Shown here: piece by piece, positions 24,737 to 36,692 of the stretch | Position numbering within the stretch: the first letter of the stretch is position 1 | Layout: the number at the start of each line of letters is the position of its first letter | Source: Paraphysoderma sedebokerense | Lineage: Eukaryota > Blastocladiomycota > Physodermatomycetes > Physodermatales > Physodermataceae | Length of the DNA: 64,000 nt | Assembly (NCBI GenBank): GCA_025602915.1 | Contig: JAHLJZ010000084.1 | Coordinates: 1-64,000, forward strand | Direction of reading: 5' to 3' | Program-made: the position numbers and the translations under genes | The notes under the pieces: model-generated | The model's input: only the letters and a program-made list of their open reading frames with translations | The model's database searches: none | What the model was told of the DNA's origin: nothing

Positions 24737-27700
24737 ATGTCGGAAAAGTCCCTCCCCATCCTCCTCTCACTCTTCCTCTTCATCGCCCTCGCATTCACCT
24801 ACTCCTCCATCTCAACTCCCTCGCACTCATCCGCTCAACATGTCTCCTCAACAGATTCTCTCAAATCATCGGCCCCGAATAACACTCAAGTCATCCCCGC
24901 AAATACAAGCATCTCATCCAGTCCGTCGGAAACTCCCAAATTGCCCTTGCTCGACGCAAGAGACAAGGATGTGCAACGTTTACTCACTTGTTTGAACGAG
25001 GGGGTTCAATTTCGCTCTACCGGACACTACCCCGATAACTATTACTGGACCCAAACATGCTGGACAGAATATAAACGGTATGTACAACTTGGATACTTTT
25101 CATTCATTCGGATGTTTGTCTCTTAGAGTTGCGGGTCAATATGCTTCCCTAAACTCCGACGCCCAAGCGAGTCGCCCAAAGTCACCGTGCGTCACCGCCC
25201 CAAATCAATTAGCTTGACACTCGATTGACCATCCAACATATCGCATTCCTCACCATTGTTCTTTTATTTTTTATTTTGCATTTCAATAATGGATCTCACA
25301 TAGACAACAAGCTTTGAGAGTATATGATGTGATCGAAAAACTGCCCAAGGAGAGTCTCCATCATTTCGACATTAGAGAACAGCATGAAATGTTTGATCTG
25401 GTCCCAGAAACCTACTCTTGCGACGCCAGATTCATGACTCGGTAATTATTATGCCTCATCTCTATCCATGCTCTCTTTCTTCGCTTCCTTTTGAATGTGA
25501 CATTATCTAACATCGAACGGTGACCTCAATGCTCCAGAGTTGGTCCTCCTTACCCTGTCGATGGCGGAAAATGGATTTGTACCGATCACTTGCCCAAAAC
25601 TACCGAAGATTGTACAATTTTCTCCCTTGGGTCTGCCGGTGATTTTGGTTTTGAAGAATCCGTAAAGAAAGTGGTACCACATTGTAAAATCCATACGTTC
25701 GACTGTACGGGAGTGGTGAGTTTCATAATGGCCCTAATTAGTGGTAGTATGAGAAAGGTACTCATTATCCTTTCTTGATGTTCATAGTGGACAAATCCGA
25801 CCACCACGTTTCATCCATGGTGTTTAGGTGAAAAAGACGAAAACAAGACTTTCCAAAATGCTTATCAAACTACCCCGAAAGTGAGCGTTTTCAAGACATG
25901 GGACACGATTTTGAACGAAACTGGTGTTGAAAGAGTCGATTTATTGAAAATGGATATTGAATTGTATGTTGCTCTGTTCTTGTTTCCCAATATTCTTGTA
26001 TAACGGGTTCAGTGACTAACGTACTTCATTCGCAATTTAAAACGTATTCTTTCTTGATATGCAGTTTTGAATGGCAAGTTCTCCCCTACATTAAGGACGC
26101 CACCCCCGATAACCTTCCCACCCAAATCCTACTCGAAATTCATTACAACCGACAAGCCGTTAGCATAGCACCAAACTGGTTAAACCATACTTCTGCATCT
26201 TCTAATTCCGCACACTCCATGATCAAGTTGATGAGATTGTTGGATTCTATGGGATACAGAACCGCTCGAATGGAGTATAACTGGTTTGGTGGATGTTGCG
26301 CTGAAGTCGTATTGATCAAGGACCGTTATATGCTCAATGGACAAGAGAAATACGATAAACTTGAAGAAGAATGGAAACTAGCTGAACAGCAAGATAAGAA
26401 ACCTGTTATCACTCCTCCTACCACAACGGCACCTCCCACTCCATCGCAAAACCAAACTGAACTGAAAAACTCAACGCCGCTTGCTCCCAAAGGAGATTTG
26501 ACAGCCGGCGACCAAGCTGCATTTGTCTATTTATTTGCGTTTATGGTTCTTGTTTGCTTATTGGTATCCTATCGTGCTCGACAGTGGATTCAACAAAAGC
26601 AAGCCAACGGAGGTGTGATCAATGATATGGGATTCAAAAGCTTTCAACGAAACTATTTGATAGTTTATACCATCGTAATGTGTACGTGTCGAGTAGAATC
26701 ATCAACATACATTTGATTTGTCAGGCAAAGAAGCTAACGCTCTCCATTATTGATACAGTTTCGGATTGGCTTCAAGGATCTTATATTTATCCCTTATACC
26801 GGGAATATGGCTATTCTTTGAGCCAAATCTCGTATTTATTCGTCGCTGGATTCATGAGCTCCGCCGTTTTTGGAACTTTCGTGGGTTCGGTCGCTGACAA
26901 ATGGTTTGTAAACACTCTTATCTAACTGAACTTGAATCTGGCTGTACTCACATCCACTCTGCAGGGGTCGTAAAAAACTGGCAGTCGCTTTTTGTCTGAT
27001 TTACATGATCTCTTGCTTCACAAAACTCTCACCAAACTACAATACTTTGATTATGGGCAGAGTATTGGCTGGGATTGCCACGAGTTTACTAAGTTCCGTG
27101 TTTGAATCTTGGATGGTGTGTGAACATTACAGCAGAGACTACGAAGAAGCTTGGTTGCAAACTACATTTGCATTGGGAACTTGGTTGAACGGTGTCGCCG
27201 CTATTGGAAGTGGTAAGCATAAATCTTTTATTTTTTACCGAGTTGTAACCCCTTTTCTGACTCAATGCCTCGCCACAGGAATCATTGCCAATGCTCTCGT
27301 GAAGCCGTTTGGAAACGTCTCACCATTCATTCTCGCCGCGTTAACCTTACTTGTTCCCGCAATCATTATATTGGGCACCTGGACCGAAAATTATGGAAGT
27401 GGAAGCACCAGTACCGGAGCTAAATTTGAGGACAATGAAAGAGGAACCAGTTGGTGGGTTGTATTAAAGATGGTGTTTTCTGGTAAGTGATTTTTTCTTT
27501 CAGAGCTAAAGGGATAAACTGTATTGACTTTTTGCTCATTTGCAGACCGAAAGATATTCGCCGTCGGAACAATTCAATTCACTTTCGAAGCAGCCATGTT
27601 TTGTTGGATCTTTTTGTGGAGTCCCGTATTGGAAAAAGCAGCTAGTACGTTGTCTCGGTTTTTTTACTTCATCAGCGCCCATCACGCAAGACGATTTCTT

Positions 27701-28380
27701 ACTGGTTCATTTCACAGAAACCTCTAACCTACCATTTGGACTGATTTTCTCGACGTTTATGTTGGCGATCATGACCGGTTCTATGCTTTATGAAATTTTG
27801 ATAGCTAGACAATGGAGTCACGCAGGAATTCTGAGGATTGCGTGCACCATTGCCAGTTTATCATTTATCATTTGTATTTTGATTCCCGTAAGTTCCATCC
27901 TGTTCTTTTTTTTATTTTATCGAGACATTCGCCTAACATTTTATCCCCATAACTTGAAAGGCAACTTCCAACCCTCACACGTTCAACTTTTTCTTCACAC
28001 TCTTTGAACTTTCCGTCGGTCTATACTACCCTTCGCTCTCAACCATTCGGTCCTCCATTCTCCCGGAACAAATTCGTTCTACCCTACTCAACATTTTCCG
28101 AGTGCCTTTGAACTTAATCGTCGTCGTCATGTTGATCAACATTGACAATATCCCCTACCAATACCTTTTCGCCATGTTAGCCGGATTAAGTGTCATTTCC
28201 ACTTGGATGACTGCCGCGATCGCAATTGACCGCACTGGACAAAGTCCTGGAAAAGGTGAAGGCAAAAATAGAGGGAGAGGAAGAAGTAAAGAACGGGAGA
28301 GTACAAATTTGTTAGATGGGAGTGGTGGAAAAGGGTTTGATGGGCATTCAGAGATGAGAGGAGTTCATATTGATGATTAA
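24737..28380 (+). CDS. Methyltransf_22 (METTL24-type) domain fused to MFSD5-like transporter
   Basis: Eleven exons keep frame throughout: 24737-25077, 25304-25441, 25538-25715, 25788-25963, 26065-26681, 26759-26903, 26965-27212, 27279-27482, 27546-27644, 27718-27887 and 27961-28380, for 911 residues. Residues 1-25 are a signal anchor (LPILLSLFLFIALAFTY). Residues ~75-360 are a Methyltransf_22 domain: a Cys-rich start, IFSLGSAGDFGFEESV as SAM motif I, HTFDCTG, then LLKMDIE next to FEW, and LLEIHY. A Pro/Thr linker follows. Residues ~420-890 match MFSD5, the molybdate-anion transporter: FKSFQRNYL, SDWLQGSYIYPLY, GSVADKWGRKKLA, LIMGRVLAGIATSLLSSVFE and SILPEQIRSTLLNIFRVPLN. Exon 5 alone spans the end of the enzyme, the linker and the first transporter helix. 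The domain most likely faces the lumen or cell exterior. Its substrate is unknown. Confidence 0.88.
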
Positions 28381-28962
28381 ACTGGGAAAAATTACAAAAA
28401 GGGAACAATTCAGGATAAATCAACATATCCTGTGATCAAAAGTATTATTATTTGTCTTTTAGGATATGCTATAGTACCATGTCTTCATGACTACTATGTG
28501 GTTGTTTCAAAAAAAGACGACATATCAATATTGTATCAGCTTTTACGTATCGACAATATTAAAACTTCACAAATAAATTTTATCTTGTATGGTCGCATTA
28601 GTATACAATAGTAGAACTACCGGGTTTAAAAATATCCAATCAGAATCTAGGCCATTTAGTATGCCAACGTGCAATTGCATGAGTGGGAAGTCAAGACTTA
28701 CAAGGTATTTGTTGGATGGACAAATTTACACAGCAGAATTGGGTGAGAACAACGTATATACGTACATCACGTTCGGAGATGTACTGCAGAAGAGGTAAAA
28801 ACGATTCAAGAGGGCGAATTTAAGGACAAAAGAACAGAATCACTTTATTCTTTAAGAGACCGAATAACAGTTATATAATAATTGTAATTAATTATAAATA
28901 TTAGTCTAATATTTCACGCCCAAGCAGTTGTGATCCGTCTACCCATATTTGACGCTACTGGC
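28381..28962. other. Convergent intergenic region
   Basis: AT-rich 3' flanks of two convergent genes. Short frames near 28589-28798 have no recognisable content. Confidence 0.4.
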
Positions 28963-30326
28963 TACCATTCTACAACCGCATCGATTGCTACATCCTTTTC
29001 TTTGTATCCGTACCAAAAAGTGTCGTGATATTTTTCGGGCAAATATTTGTACAAAAGAAGCACAGTAGAACTGGTGAATAATTGAAGAGTGAGTCAGATT
29101 TGCTGGTTTTTGTATGATAAGGAACGAGATACCAACCCGAAAATTGAGCCTTTGTTCATGTATAAGGTTTCTCGATCACCCACAAAGAATGCTATCTGAT
29201 TTAATACCCTCTTGAATTCCATTGTGTGATGAATGGTTTTAAGATTGTCCATTCTTGCCAATACACCGTCCCAACTCAAATCGAACATCAAACTGGAGAT
29301 ACCAAGTTGAAAGTGAAGCATTGGGGAAAACGCTCGATCGAATAACAAACCCACATGTTTGAATATTTGAGTATAAAATACTTTTAATAATGCAAGAATG
29401 TTGGGATGCGACCAGGCTAATACCGTTGACTGCTCGATGACTTGACTTGACAACTGCTTTTTTTGACTCATTCCATTATCCTTTGCGTTCGTCGCTTGAA
29501 CATGTTTTTGCGTTTCCAGTACATGCTGATGAATTAATTTAAACGGATGTTTCGGAAACGGATCGAGTGTATCACTAGGTATCATATCATAGTATTTGAA
29601 ACGATAACGCCGAAGGTCTTCGTGAATTTTTGAGAATTTACAAGCTTCAGTTGTAGTTAAGGGGGACTGCTGCTCCAAGCCTCCGAACTCCGGTAGTTCA
29701 GGTGGTAACTGAAGGCGCTTAGGGAAGTCAGTTCGAAATAATTGGTCGCACTCGGCCGGTGATGAATTACAAAAGTCACAAAGATCCACGACAGACTCAA
29801 TCTTACTGAGTCTTTCCCTTACATCAGAGAGTTTCATTTCCGGAGCTTGGAGAGTATTAAAACTTGCAAGTGCCTCTGGACTCGTATTGAGGCGATTGAT
29901 TCCATAAAAATTGCGTCAAAATCATCATCATCTTGCTGTAATACTAAAAACACAATGGTATAATCTCCATCTTTTAAAAAATCCGCTACTCTGAATTTGA
30001 AGGTATATTTATCATTCGACGCGACGGAACCAGAAGCGAGGTGGAGCTTTCCTTTGATACTTGAGATTCCGTGACTTTTTTAAAAACTTGAATTTGGGCG
30101 CAATTTTTTCGTTTGAGAATATGTCGAAGACGAATTTAACAGGGACTGGGTGTTTGATTGTTTGGAAGTTACCGGTAGTCACTGTCGCCTCAATATCTTG
30201 ACCGGGCTCCCATACATAAGACGAAAACTTCAGATCAACCGGGACAAACGATACAGCGGCATTCCCGTATATAATGTTGGTAGCAAATAACAGCCACAAT
30301 AAGGCTATACCTATTTTGAGAAACAT
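28963..30326 (-). pseudogene. Secreted family copy 1, probably decayed
   Basis: This is a paralogue of the intact gene at 31141-32638. It starts with a signal peptide (MFLKIGIALLWLLFATNIIYG) and keeps the family blocks in order: SSYVWEPGQDIEAT, DIFSNE, LKDGDYTIVFLV, VVDLCDFC, LQLPPELPEFGG, and the short last exon beginning STVLLLYKYL and ending VVEW. The reading frame changes at least twice relative to the paralogue: after LKYQ near 30060, and again near 29900, between the SIASIRV and SPEALASF parts. Neither shift falls at a plausible intron. The terminal intron is kept, with an unusual GTTGGT donor. Conserved splice structure with broken frame suggests a fairly young pseudogene. Sequencing error is an alternative. 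Confidence 0.65.
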
Positions 30327-31140
30327 GCTGAAATACTCAATTTTGCGCTGTCCAGCTCAGACAAAACTGGACCACGATATTTTAAATCGTTGGATTCGTA
30401 AACCGACTCCTCCGGCGTGCGAGACGAATTATCCAACGAGCAAGCCGCCCTTATCAGCTATGTGCAAGGCTCGCGCATTTCGACCCGGGACCGTTCGAAT
30501 ATGCGACAACCATCACAGCTTTAATGAGGTGACGTCTCAGATACACCTTATTTTGCGGACTCGGTGGTTGCCGAATAATCCCTGAAAGAATTGCATTGTA
30601 TCGTTTCGGGAAAAAATGCGGCCTCACACGTCATTCTCATTTCATCGGCACCGAAAGTACCTCCTAAGGAAGGTATATCAATTTCCTGATGTAAAGTAGG
30701 CATAGTTGGCGGATCATGCGAAACTCCGGTACAACCATCATAAACTAAAAAAAAAGGAACAAAAGAACCATACTTCTTTCTGGACTTAATAAATTGCTAA
30801 CAGTTTATTAGAATTGCTAACTTTTTCCGTCTTTACTTTGAGAGTTTGTGTTTGATATGACAGTATTCAGTACAACTCAACGCATAACATTTGTCAATTC
30901 CACAAAATGGCGTCTACTAAGTTCGTTACAGCAACTACCATTCAAATTTTGAATGCTGAAGATTTGATGTAAGCAATTACATATCAGTAGACACCCCACA
31001 AAAACACATCTTGGATAACTAGAGTAGATGTACACCATGTATTTAGTAATTAGTCTCTACTTCTCAAATTCCATGTACCAAACGGCGTGCAAGATTTCCA
31101 ATGATTCGTCACTTATACTCAAGGCTGAATCGGAGTAAAG
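30327..31140. other. Intergenic between two family members
   Basis: About 0.8 kb between two same-strand paralogues. The first part (30330-30600) is GC-richer than its surroundings and has open frames without recognisable content; it may include the promoter of copy 1. No repeat is evident. Confidence 0.35.
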
Positions 31141-32638
31141 TTACCAACTGATAATTTCATCCAGAATGTCGACTCTCTCAGTATATTTCATTTTTTTCCA
31201 TTCCTTGAGATAACGGGGTTTGGCAAGCCGCAGGACTTTTTCTAGCAGAATCGCCGTGGACCTATGGAAAGCAATTTCAACTTGTCAGACAAACGAATCC
31301 TGGAAACCTGACGGCCGTGAGAACAGAAACAATATCTTACCCCAATGAATCAACCCCCATCATGACAAGATTTCCATCTTTCCTCTCAAAAGAAATCGTC
31401 TGGGCCAAATCCAATCTAAACTGGTATGTTTTCGACAGATTTCTCAAACGCTCTAATCTTTGAAAAGGCTGCTCAAAGTTCCCGTTACTTCCGTGATATG
31501 CCGCCAAAGCCGCTACACGTTTGGAGCCCCCAAAGATATACCTACTCTCCAATTCCATATGTCTGCAAAGCTGAGAATAATACACTTTAAATATACCCAG
31601 GATATTCGGGTGTGACCAAATCATGGCTGGGGAATACTGCAGTTGACGCAAGCGAGGTCGATTTGGCGGGTCACCGTTTGCACTCTTTTCTGCATCACTG
31701 ACACCGGGATTTGCGAGTAGTGTGGTTTTTGTTTGGCTTTTGAGAGCATGCTGATTTATTAATTCGATTGGATAAGTTGGTAAAGGATTGCGTAACTGAA
31801 GGGGAATGGCGCCGAAGTACTTGAAATAAAGACGCCCCATTTGGTCTTCAAACCAGCCGAATTTACACACATCTAACGTTGTTAGCGGTGGTTGATCCTG
31901 TAAGCCTCCAAATTCTTTGCTTTCGGGGGGTAGCTGAAGTTCTTCTGGGAATGGAAGTTTAAACAAGTCGTCGCATTGTTTTTGTATCGCCTTCGAAGAC
32001 CGACATAAATTACAAACATCATTTGGAGATGGGAGCTTGCTGACAGTGTTCCAAACAATATCGAATAACCAGGGGGTAGGGTGGTTTGAGGTAGCCGTTC
32101 GAGATGACGATTGAAGATGTTCATGAGAAATAACATTGGATTTTGGATTATTATGGACTTTAATTGAACTGATCGAATGCAATAGAACTTGCTGGCTTGC
32201 AAATTCGTCGATGTATTGCGAGACCAAAAAGACGACAGTATGATCGCCATCCTTCAGATACTTCGATACTTTGAAAGAATCTTTATATTCTCTATTCGAT
32301 TCTATTCTACCGTTCTTCCAGTACTTTATCTTTCCTTGGTGATGGTACTTGATATCTGAGAGAGTTTTCCGTCCATGCACTTCGTTGAAGAATATGTCGA
32401 GAATAACGTTCACGTTGTTGTTGATATTTTTAATATTGCTCAGATCGCCGGTCTTTATTGTAACTTCCACATTTTCCCCAGGAGTCCATATTGATGTTGA
32501 AAACTCAACCGTAACAGGGCTTGGCCGGTTGGTTGTATGCTCTCGATTAAACAGTTTGTTGAACTTGAACGCATTCGTGTAACGGACGTCGCTTAGAAGC
32601 AAGAACAGTACTACGGTGATGACAATTTTCAGAATCAT
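31141..32638 (-). CDS. Secreted protein of unknown family, intact copy
   Basis: Two exons (31341-32638 and 31141-31261) give 472 residues. I do not recognise the family. An N-terminal signal peptide (MILKIVITVVLFLLLSDV) is followed by a beta-rich domain with STSIWTPGENVEVTIKTGD, VILDIFFNEV and YLKDGDHTVVFLVSQY. That pattern resembles an immunoglobulin-like or C2-like beta sandwich. The middle has a CxxC pair (VCNLCRSSKAIQKQC), then EELQLPPESKEFGG and LTTLDVCKF. The C-terminal half is helical with LQYSPAMIWSHPNILGIF and ends STAILLEKVL ... IISW. There is no TM helix after the signal, so it is likely secreted or lumenal. Two other copies in the window are broken, so this is the only apparently functional one here. 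Confidence 0.8.
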
Positions 32639-33773
32639 AACTAATGCAATTCTCTATCTTGGTCTTGCTTCTGTTAAAACGACGACATTGACGACTAATC
32701 TTTATAATTCCCTAACGTAAATGCCAACCCCATTATCAAAACGCGGGACGTTTCAACTGGACAGGGATGGAATTGTGATTTTTTCATCCCCCGCGAGGAA
32801 AGGGACTTTGAAACAACGTGCGTTAAATCCATATCTCCATTTTGACGATAACAAAGTTTCCGCTTGCACTATTGAGTATTGTGTATCGAAAAATCGGAAT
32901 GGCATGTTGTGCCCCTAAACACAGCCTGCAGTGCTATCTGTATTTCTTCTATGCCATTCAGGTATCTTCCAAAAGGAATCTTCCAAAGACCAAGCAGTGA
33001 CATTTGTGATTAGATATACGACTAATGGAGCCTAAGCAATTCGTTACTGTGTACATGTTGTTTCATTCACAGAGAACCAGTCGATAGATAAAGATGTAGT
33101 GTGACATTTGTGAAGGAAATAAAAAAATTACATCGTCTGAAGTCTCGACATATTAGCTAAATGTAGCAAGGAATGCATAAACAGTTTACTTTATCAGATG
33201 AGTGTGAGCTGTATCACAATCATAGCAAACATCACCGAGAACGCGAATTATACATCTCAAACGATAATATATTGATTCAATGGGGTTTAAATTTTACAAT
33301 ACCATAAAATCTAGTTCCATTATTTGTATTCCTCCATGTACTGGATGGTTCCCAAATATTGAAATTTCCAAATGGAAAATTGAAAATTAACAGACGTAGT
33401 ATCTATAAAGTATTAATACAATTATTTGAGCATTGGGTCCGAAAATTTGAAATTGTTAGATTTTCAATCGTCGATTCGCAAATGTTTGAAGTTGATATGT
33501 TGTGTGTGTAATTGTCATTTAATTTTTTCGAGCTGCTCTGTATTTCAAATTAAATCAGGTCGTCCACTCTAAAATTTGTAAGTCAGAAAACAAAAACTTT
33601 TTTGAATCTGTATTACGAGTAAATTACACAATCATTACATTCGAAACTCATAGAAACACATGGTCTATTACCTAGAGAAGGTGCGCATATATATACATTT
33701 TTCTGATCGCAAAGATCACTAAAAAAAATTTAAAAGCAGAAACAAGAATTGCTGGGAAGCCAGATCATATCTT
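32639..33773. other. Intergenic, AT-rich
   Basis: About 1.1 kb upstream of the secreted gene and downstream of the coiled-coil gene, both on the minus strand. A short frame at 32721-32918 has no recognisable content. Nothing else is seen. Confidence 0.4.
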
Positions 33774-36067
33774 TTACATCACAATGTCTTCCAATTTCTT
33801 GATATTTTGTCCACCGTAAGTAGGTCCATAAGCATTTTCCAATTTCATTTTTAACTGCTTTCTTTCTTCTTCGAAGCGAAGCCCTTGGATTCGAAGTTGG
33901 CGGGTTAATTCTAATTCCTTCGATTCGAGTTGTTTAATACGTTCTATCGAACGTTTGAGTTCGTATTCGAACTCTCGTAATTTAGATTTTGAAGGTGATG
34001 AAAGATTGAAAGAACTAAGCAGATCAGGTTCGGTTTGAATAGATTTTGAGGAAGACGAGATAGTCATCGTTTTCTCTGTTTCACCTGAAGTCTTCGATGA
34101 CCCGAGGGCGGATTTTAAGGCCGTATTCTCTTGTTGATAAGCTTGAATCATCTGTTTTAACTTTTTATTCGTTTCCGTAGCTTGATCTAAATGCGATTTT
34201 GTGATGGTAAGGTCAAAGGTCGATTCCACCAGCTGTAATCGCAGTTTAGCCACATCTGTGTCATCGGCTGAAATCTTAGGTCGGGAAGATTCCGATCGCT
34301 TAGCTTCGAGATTCTCGTTCTCTTTCGATAGTTGATCTCGTTGACTTTTGACTATATCTAGATTCTTTTGTAACTCAGAATGTTGCTTGCGAAGGTTGTC
34401 GGAATCTTTAAGTTGCTTTTCCAAAGTATAAACTTCAGTCTGCAGATGATCTACAGTTCTCATAGCTTCTTCATTTGCAAGTTTGCATTCTTCCAACTCT
34501 TTTTCCAGCAGTTTCTTTTCGGTTGATAAAGTCGTAACCATTTGCGAGGAAGCTTCGTACATGTTGCTTAATTCGCGGAAACGTTCCTTGTCGATATCCA
34601 ATGCGGGTGCGGTAAGATCAACCCGCTTGGTTTTTGGAGCAGACTTTTGAGACTTTGCAGATTCAAGTTCCTTCTCGAGCAACTTCAAACGGTTCTGCAG
34701 CTCGGCAATAACAGCGTTAGATGGGTCGGAGGTGTTCATCTTGGCGGGGTCGCTTTTGTTCATTTTTTTGAGCTGGGCATTTTCGTAGGAAAGCTTGTGG
34801 AGTTTGAGTTCCAGTTTGTTCATGTGTTCTACATGTTCGATTGGCACATACGAAGAAGAAGATCCGGACGGTACAGTAAGACTGTTGCGGCTTTTGAATA
34901 TCTTCTCCAAATTTGAGAGCAGGTTTTGGGATTCCGATTCGGTTATACCAGTCATTGGGACTCGTAGACGCTGCTTTTCACCTATTACAATAAAGCCCAC
35001 GTTTTTGTTAGATAATCGATAAGTAAATTCTGCGCAAAGTGAAAGAATAGTACCCATTATAATTAAAAGAATAAAAAGTAACCATTCAATCATGTCGTCA
35101 AAGTCCTGGCTATGATCTGAAAACCGACGGTTTGATGAAGGGGGATATTTCCCCATTTGTTTTTGATATTGTTTTAAATAAACAGCTAACCGCAGCGACT
35201 CAGCCAGCTCGTATTCTGCGTCAATGAGTTTTTGCTCCAACCGCCAGATATCATTATTGAACTCAGCGTCTACTTCCATTGACGTTTCTGAATTGAATGA
35301 CACCAGGTTTTCAACCGTTGGCTGAATAGTGCTGCAAAGTCGAGTGAGGAAAGTATAGTAGGCATGAGATTTTGGGTAACCTGCGGTTGAAGCAGCTGAT
35401 GCGGTGACAATGTTCTCGTTTTGAGATGAATTGATGGGCAAAGATTTGACGCTCAAAGAAACCGTCCTCGGACTCACGCCACTACTTTGAGTCGAGGTGC
35501 TCTGCGCTCGAAACCTTGTGGATGTAGCTGGCGGTGTCCCTGGCGGTGACACTAAAAGAAGGTGAAGGTGTATTAGCATTAGCAGTCTGTGTCGGGCTTA
35601 GGTAATATGACGTACAACTCAATTCGTCTGATCCGGATGAGCCGACAGAAGTGTGCTTGGAAGCAATTTGACCCTTCAGCTTGTCAATTTGGTGAGAGTA
35701 TATTCTTTCTTTAATGAAAGAATATCGTTGCAAGAAAGTAAAAAGTTCGGTAGATAAAACTTCCACTCGTTTGTTGGAAAATTCAATTTGCTTAGCGGCA
35801 TCTTTTTTTGCCGCTTTGCTGTTCGATAATGCTATTACTGACTGAGCGATATTTCTAACTTGTATTTCGGAATCCAACTTCTGCTTATATTTTGAGATAA
35901 TATTATCTAAAATATCGGCGTCCTGCGTGAAAAGTTATATGGAAATGTTTAGTCCATAGGTTCAAGCGAGGTCAGTCCTACGTCGGTGGAGCAGATTATA
36001 TGCTTACCCGTTGTAAGACGTTCATGTCTGCTGGACCGGTGTCTTTTTTCAGAATGCTGACTTCCAT
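33774..36067 (-). CDS. Coiled-coil protein with HR1-like N-terminus
   Basis: Exons 36008-36067, about 35616-35922, and 33774-35551 (probably with one more intron near 34985-35090) give roughly 700 residues. Residues ~20-90 form an antiparallel-looking helical pair (KLDSEIQVRNIAQSVIALS ... RVEVLSTELFTFLQ). Its spacing resembles an HR1 Rho-binding repeat. A Ser/Thr/Pro-rich linker follows, then about 350 residues of heptad-rich coiled coil. I do not match it to a named protein. The stretch at 34985-35090 reads through as a hydrophobic segment (EWLLFILLIIMGTILSLCA). It ends in a good acceptor (TTGTAATAG), so it is more likely an unspliced intron than a membrane helix. A cytoskeletal or Rho-effector role is only a guess. 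The gene is divergent from neurochondrin. Confidence 0.65.
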
Positions 36068-36692
36068 CTTCAGGCAAAATTATATTTTTTGAATTGCTGT
36101 CAGAAAAAGAGACGTAAATATCCGAGGCAAAGGGTATGGAGCAGGCGAAATAGCTCTAAATAGCTAAGCAACACAGACAATCCCCTATTAATGATGCCGT
36201 CCGAATCACGCATCTGGATGACCAAATTAAGTAGTCCATTTTAGCAACTCCCCGCCTCAGCATTCTGCACGACGGCCATTTCCGCTGCCATTATCACCTG
36301 ACAGTAACACACACTCGCATCAGTGACCTTTGTGTCGTTGTGGACGTCGCTGATGCCCCGAATTGTGCGAGGGTCATCTGTTGACATAAATTAAATGGTA
36401 TTTTGAAGTGCCATCTGCCAAGCGTCAGACAAAATTGCGTCCTCCTGATTGCCGATTATCAACACAGAATTAAATTATACTTTTCTCATTAGAATTCATG
36501 AGCTTAATTCTATGTCGAATTAAAAAATTATCAAGTCTTGTGCACACCTTTTTTTTTTTGAAATGGCCTCTACGACTGTTGAGGAGGTCATGAACATGAA
36601 TTTTGAAAAATTCTGCGTTTTTGGGCGGCCTTGGAAAGGTCAATGAAATTGAACAAAATTCAAATTCATTCACTCTATTACTACTATCTCAA
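36068..36692. promoter_or_regulatory. Divergent promoter region
   Basis: This gap holds the promoters of the coiled-coil gene and the neurochondrin gene. An 11-nt T run lies near 36549. No clear TATA box is seen. Confidence 0.35.

Noticed and set aside
32721-32918. Small open frame between the secreted gene and the coiled-coil gene
   Set aside because: No start context, domain or paralogue; length is expected by chance.
34985-35090. Transmembrane helix in the coiled-coil protein
   Set aside because: The hydrophobic stretch is T-rich and ends in a good splice acceptor; an unspliced intron explains it better.
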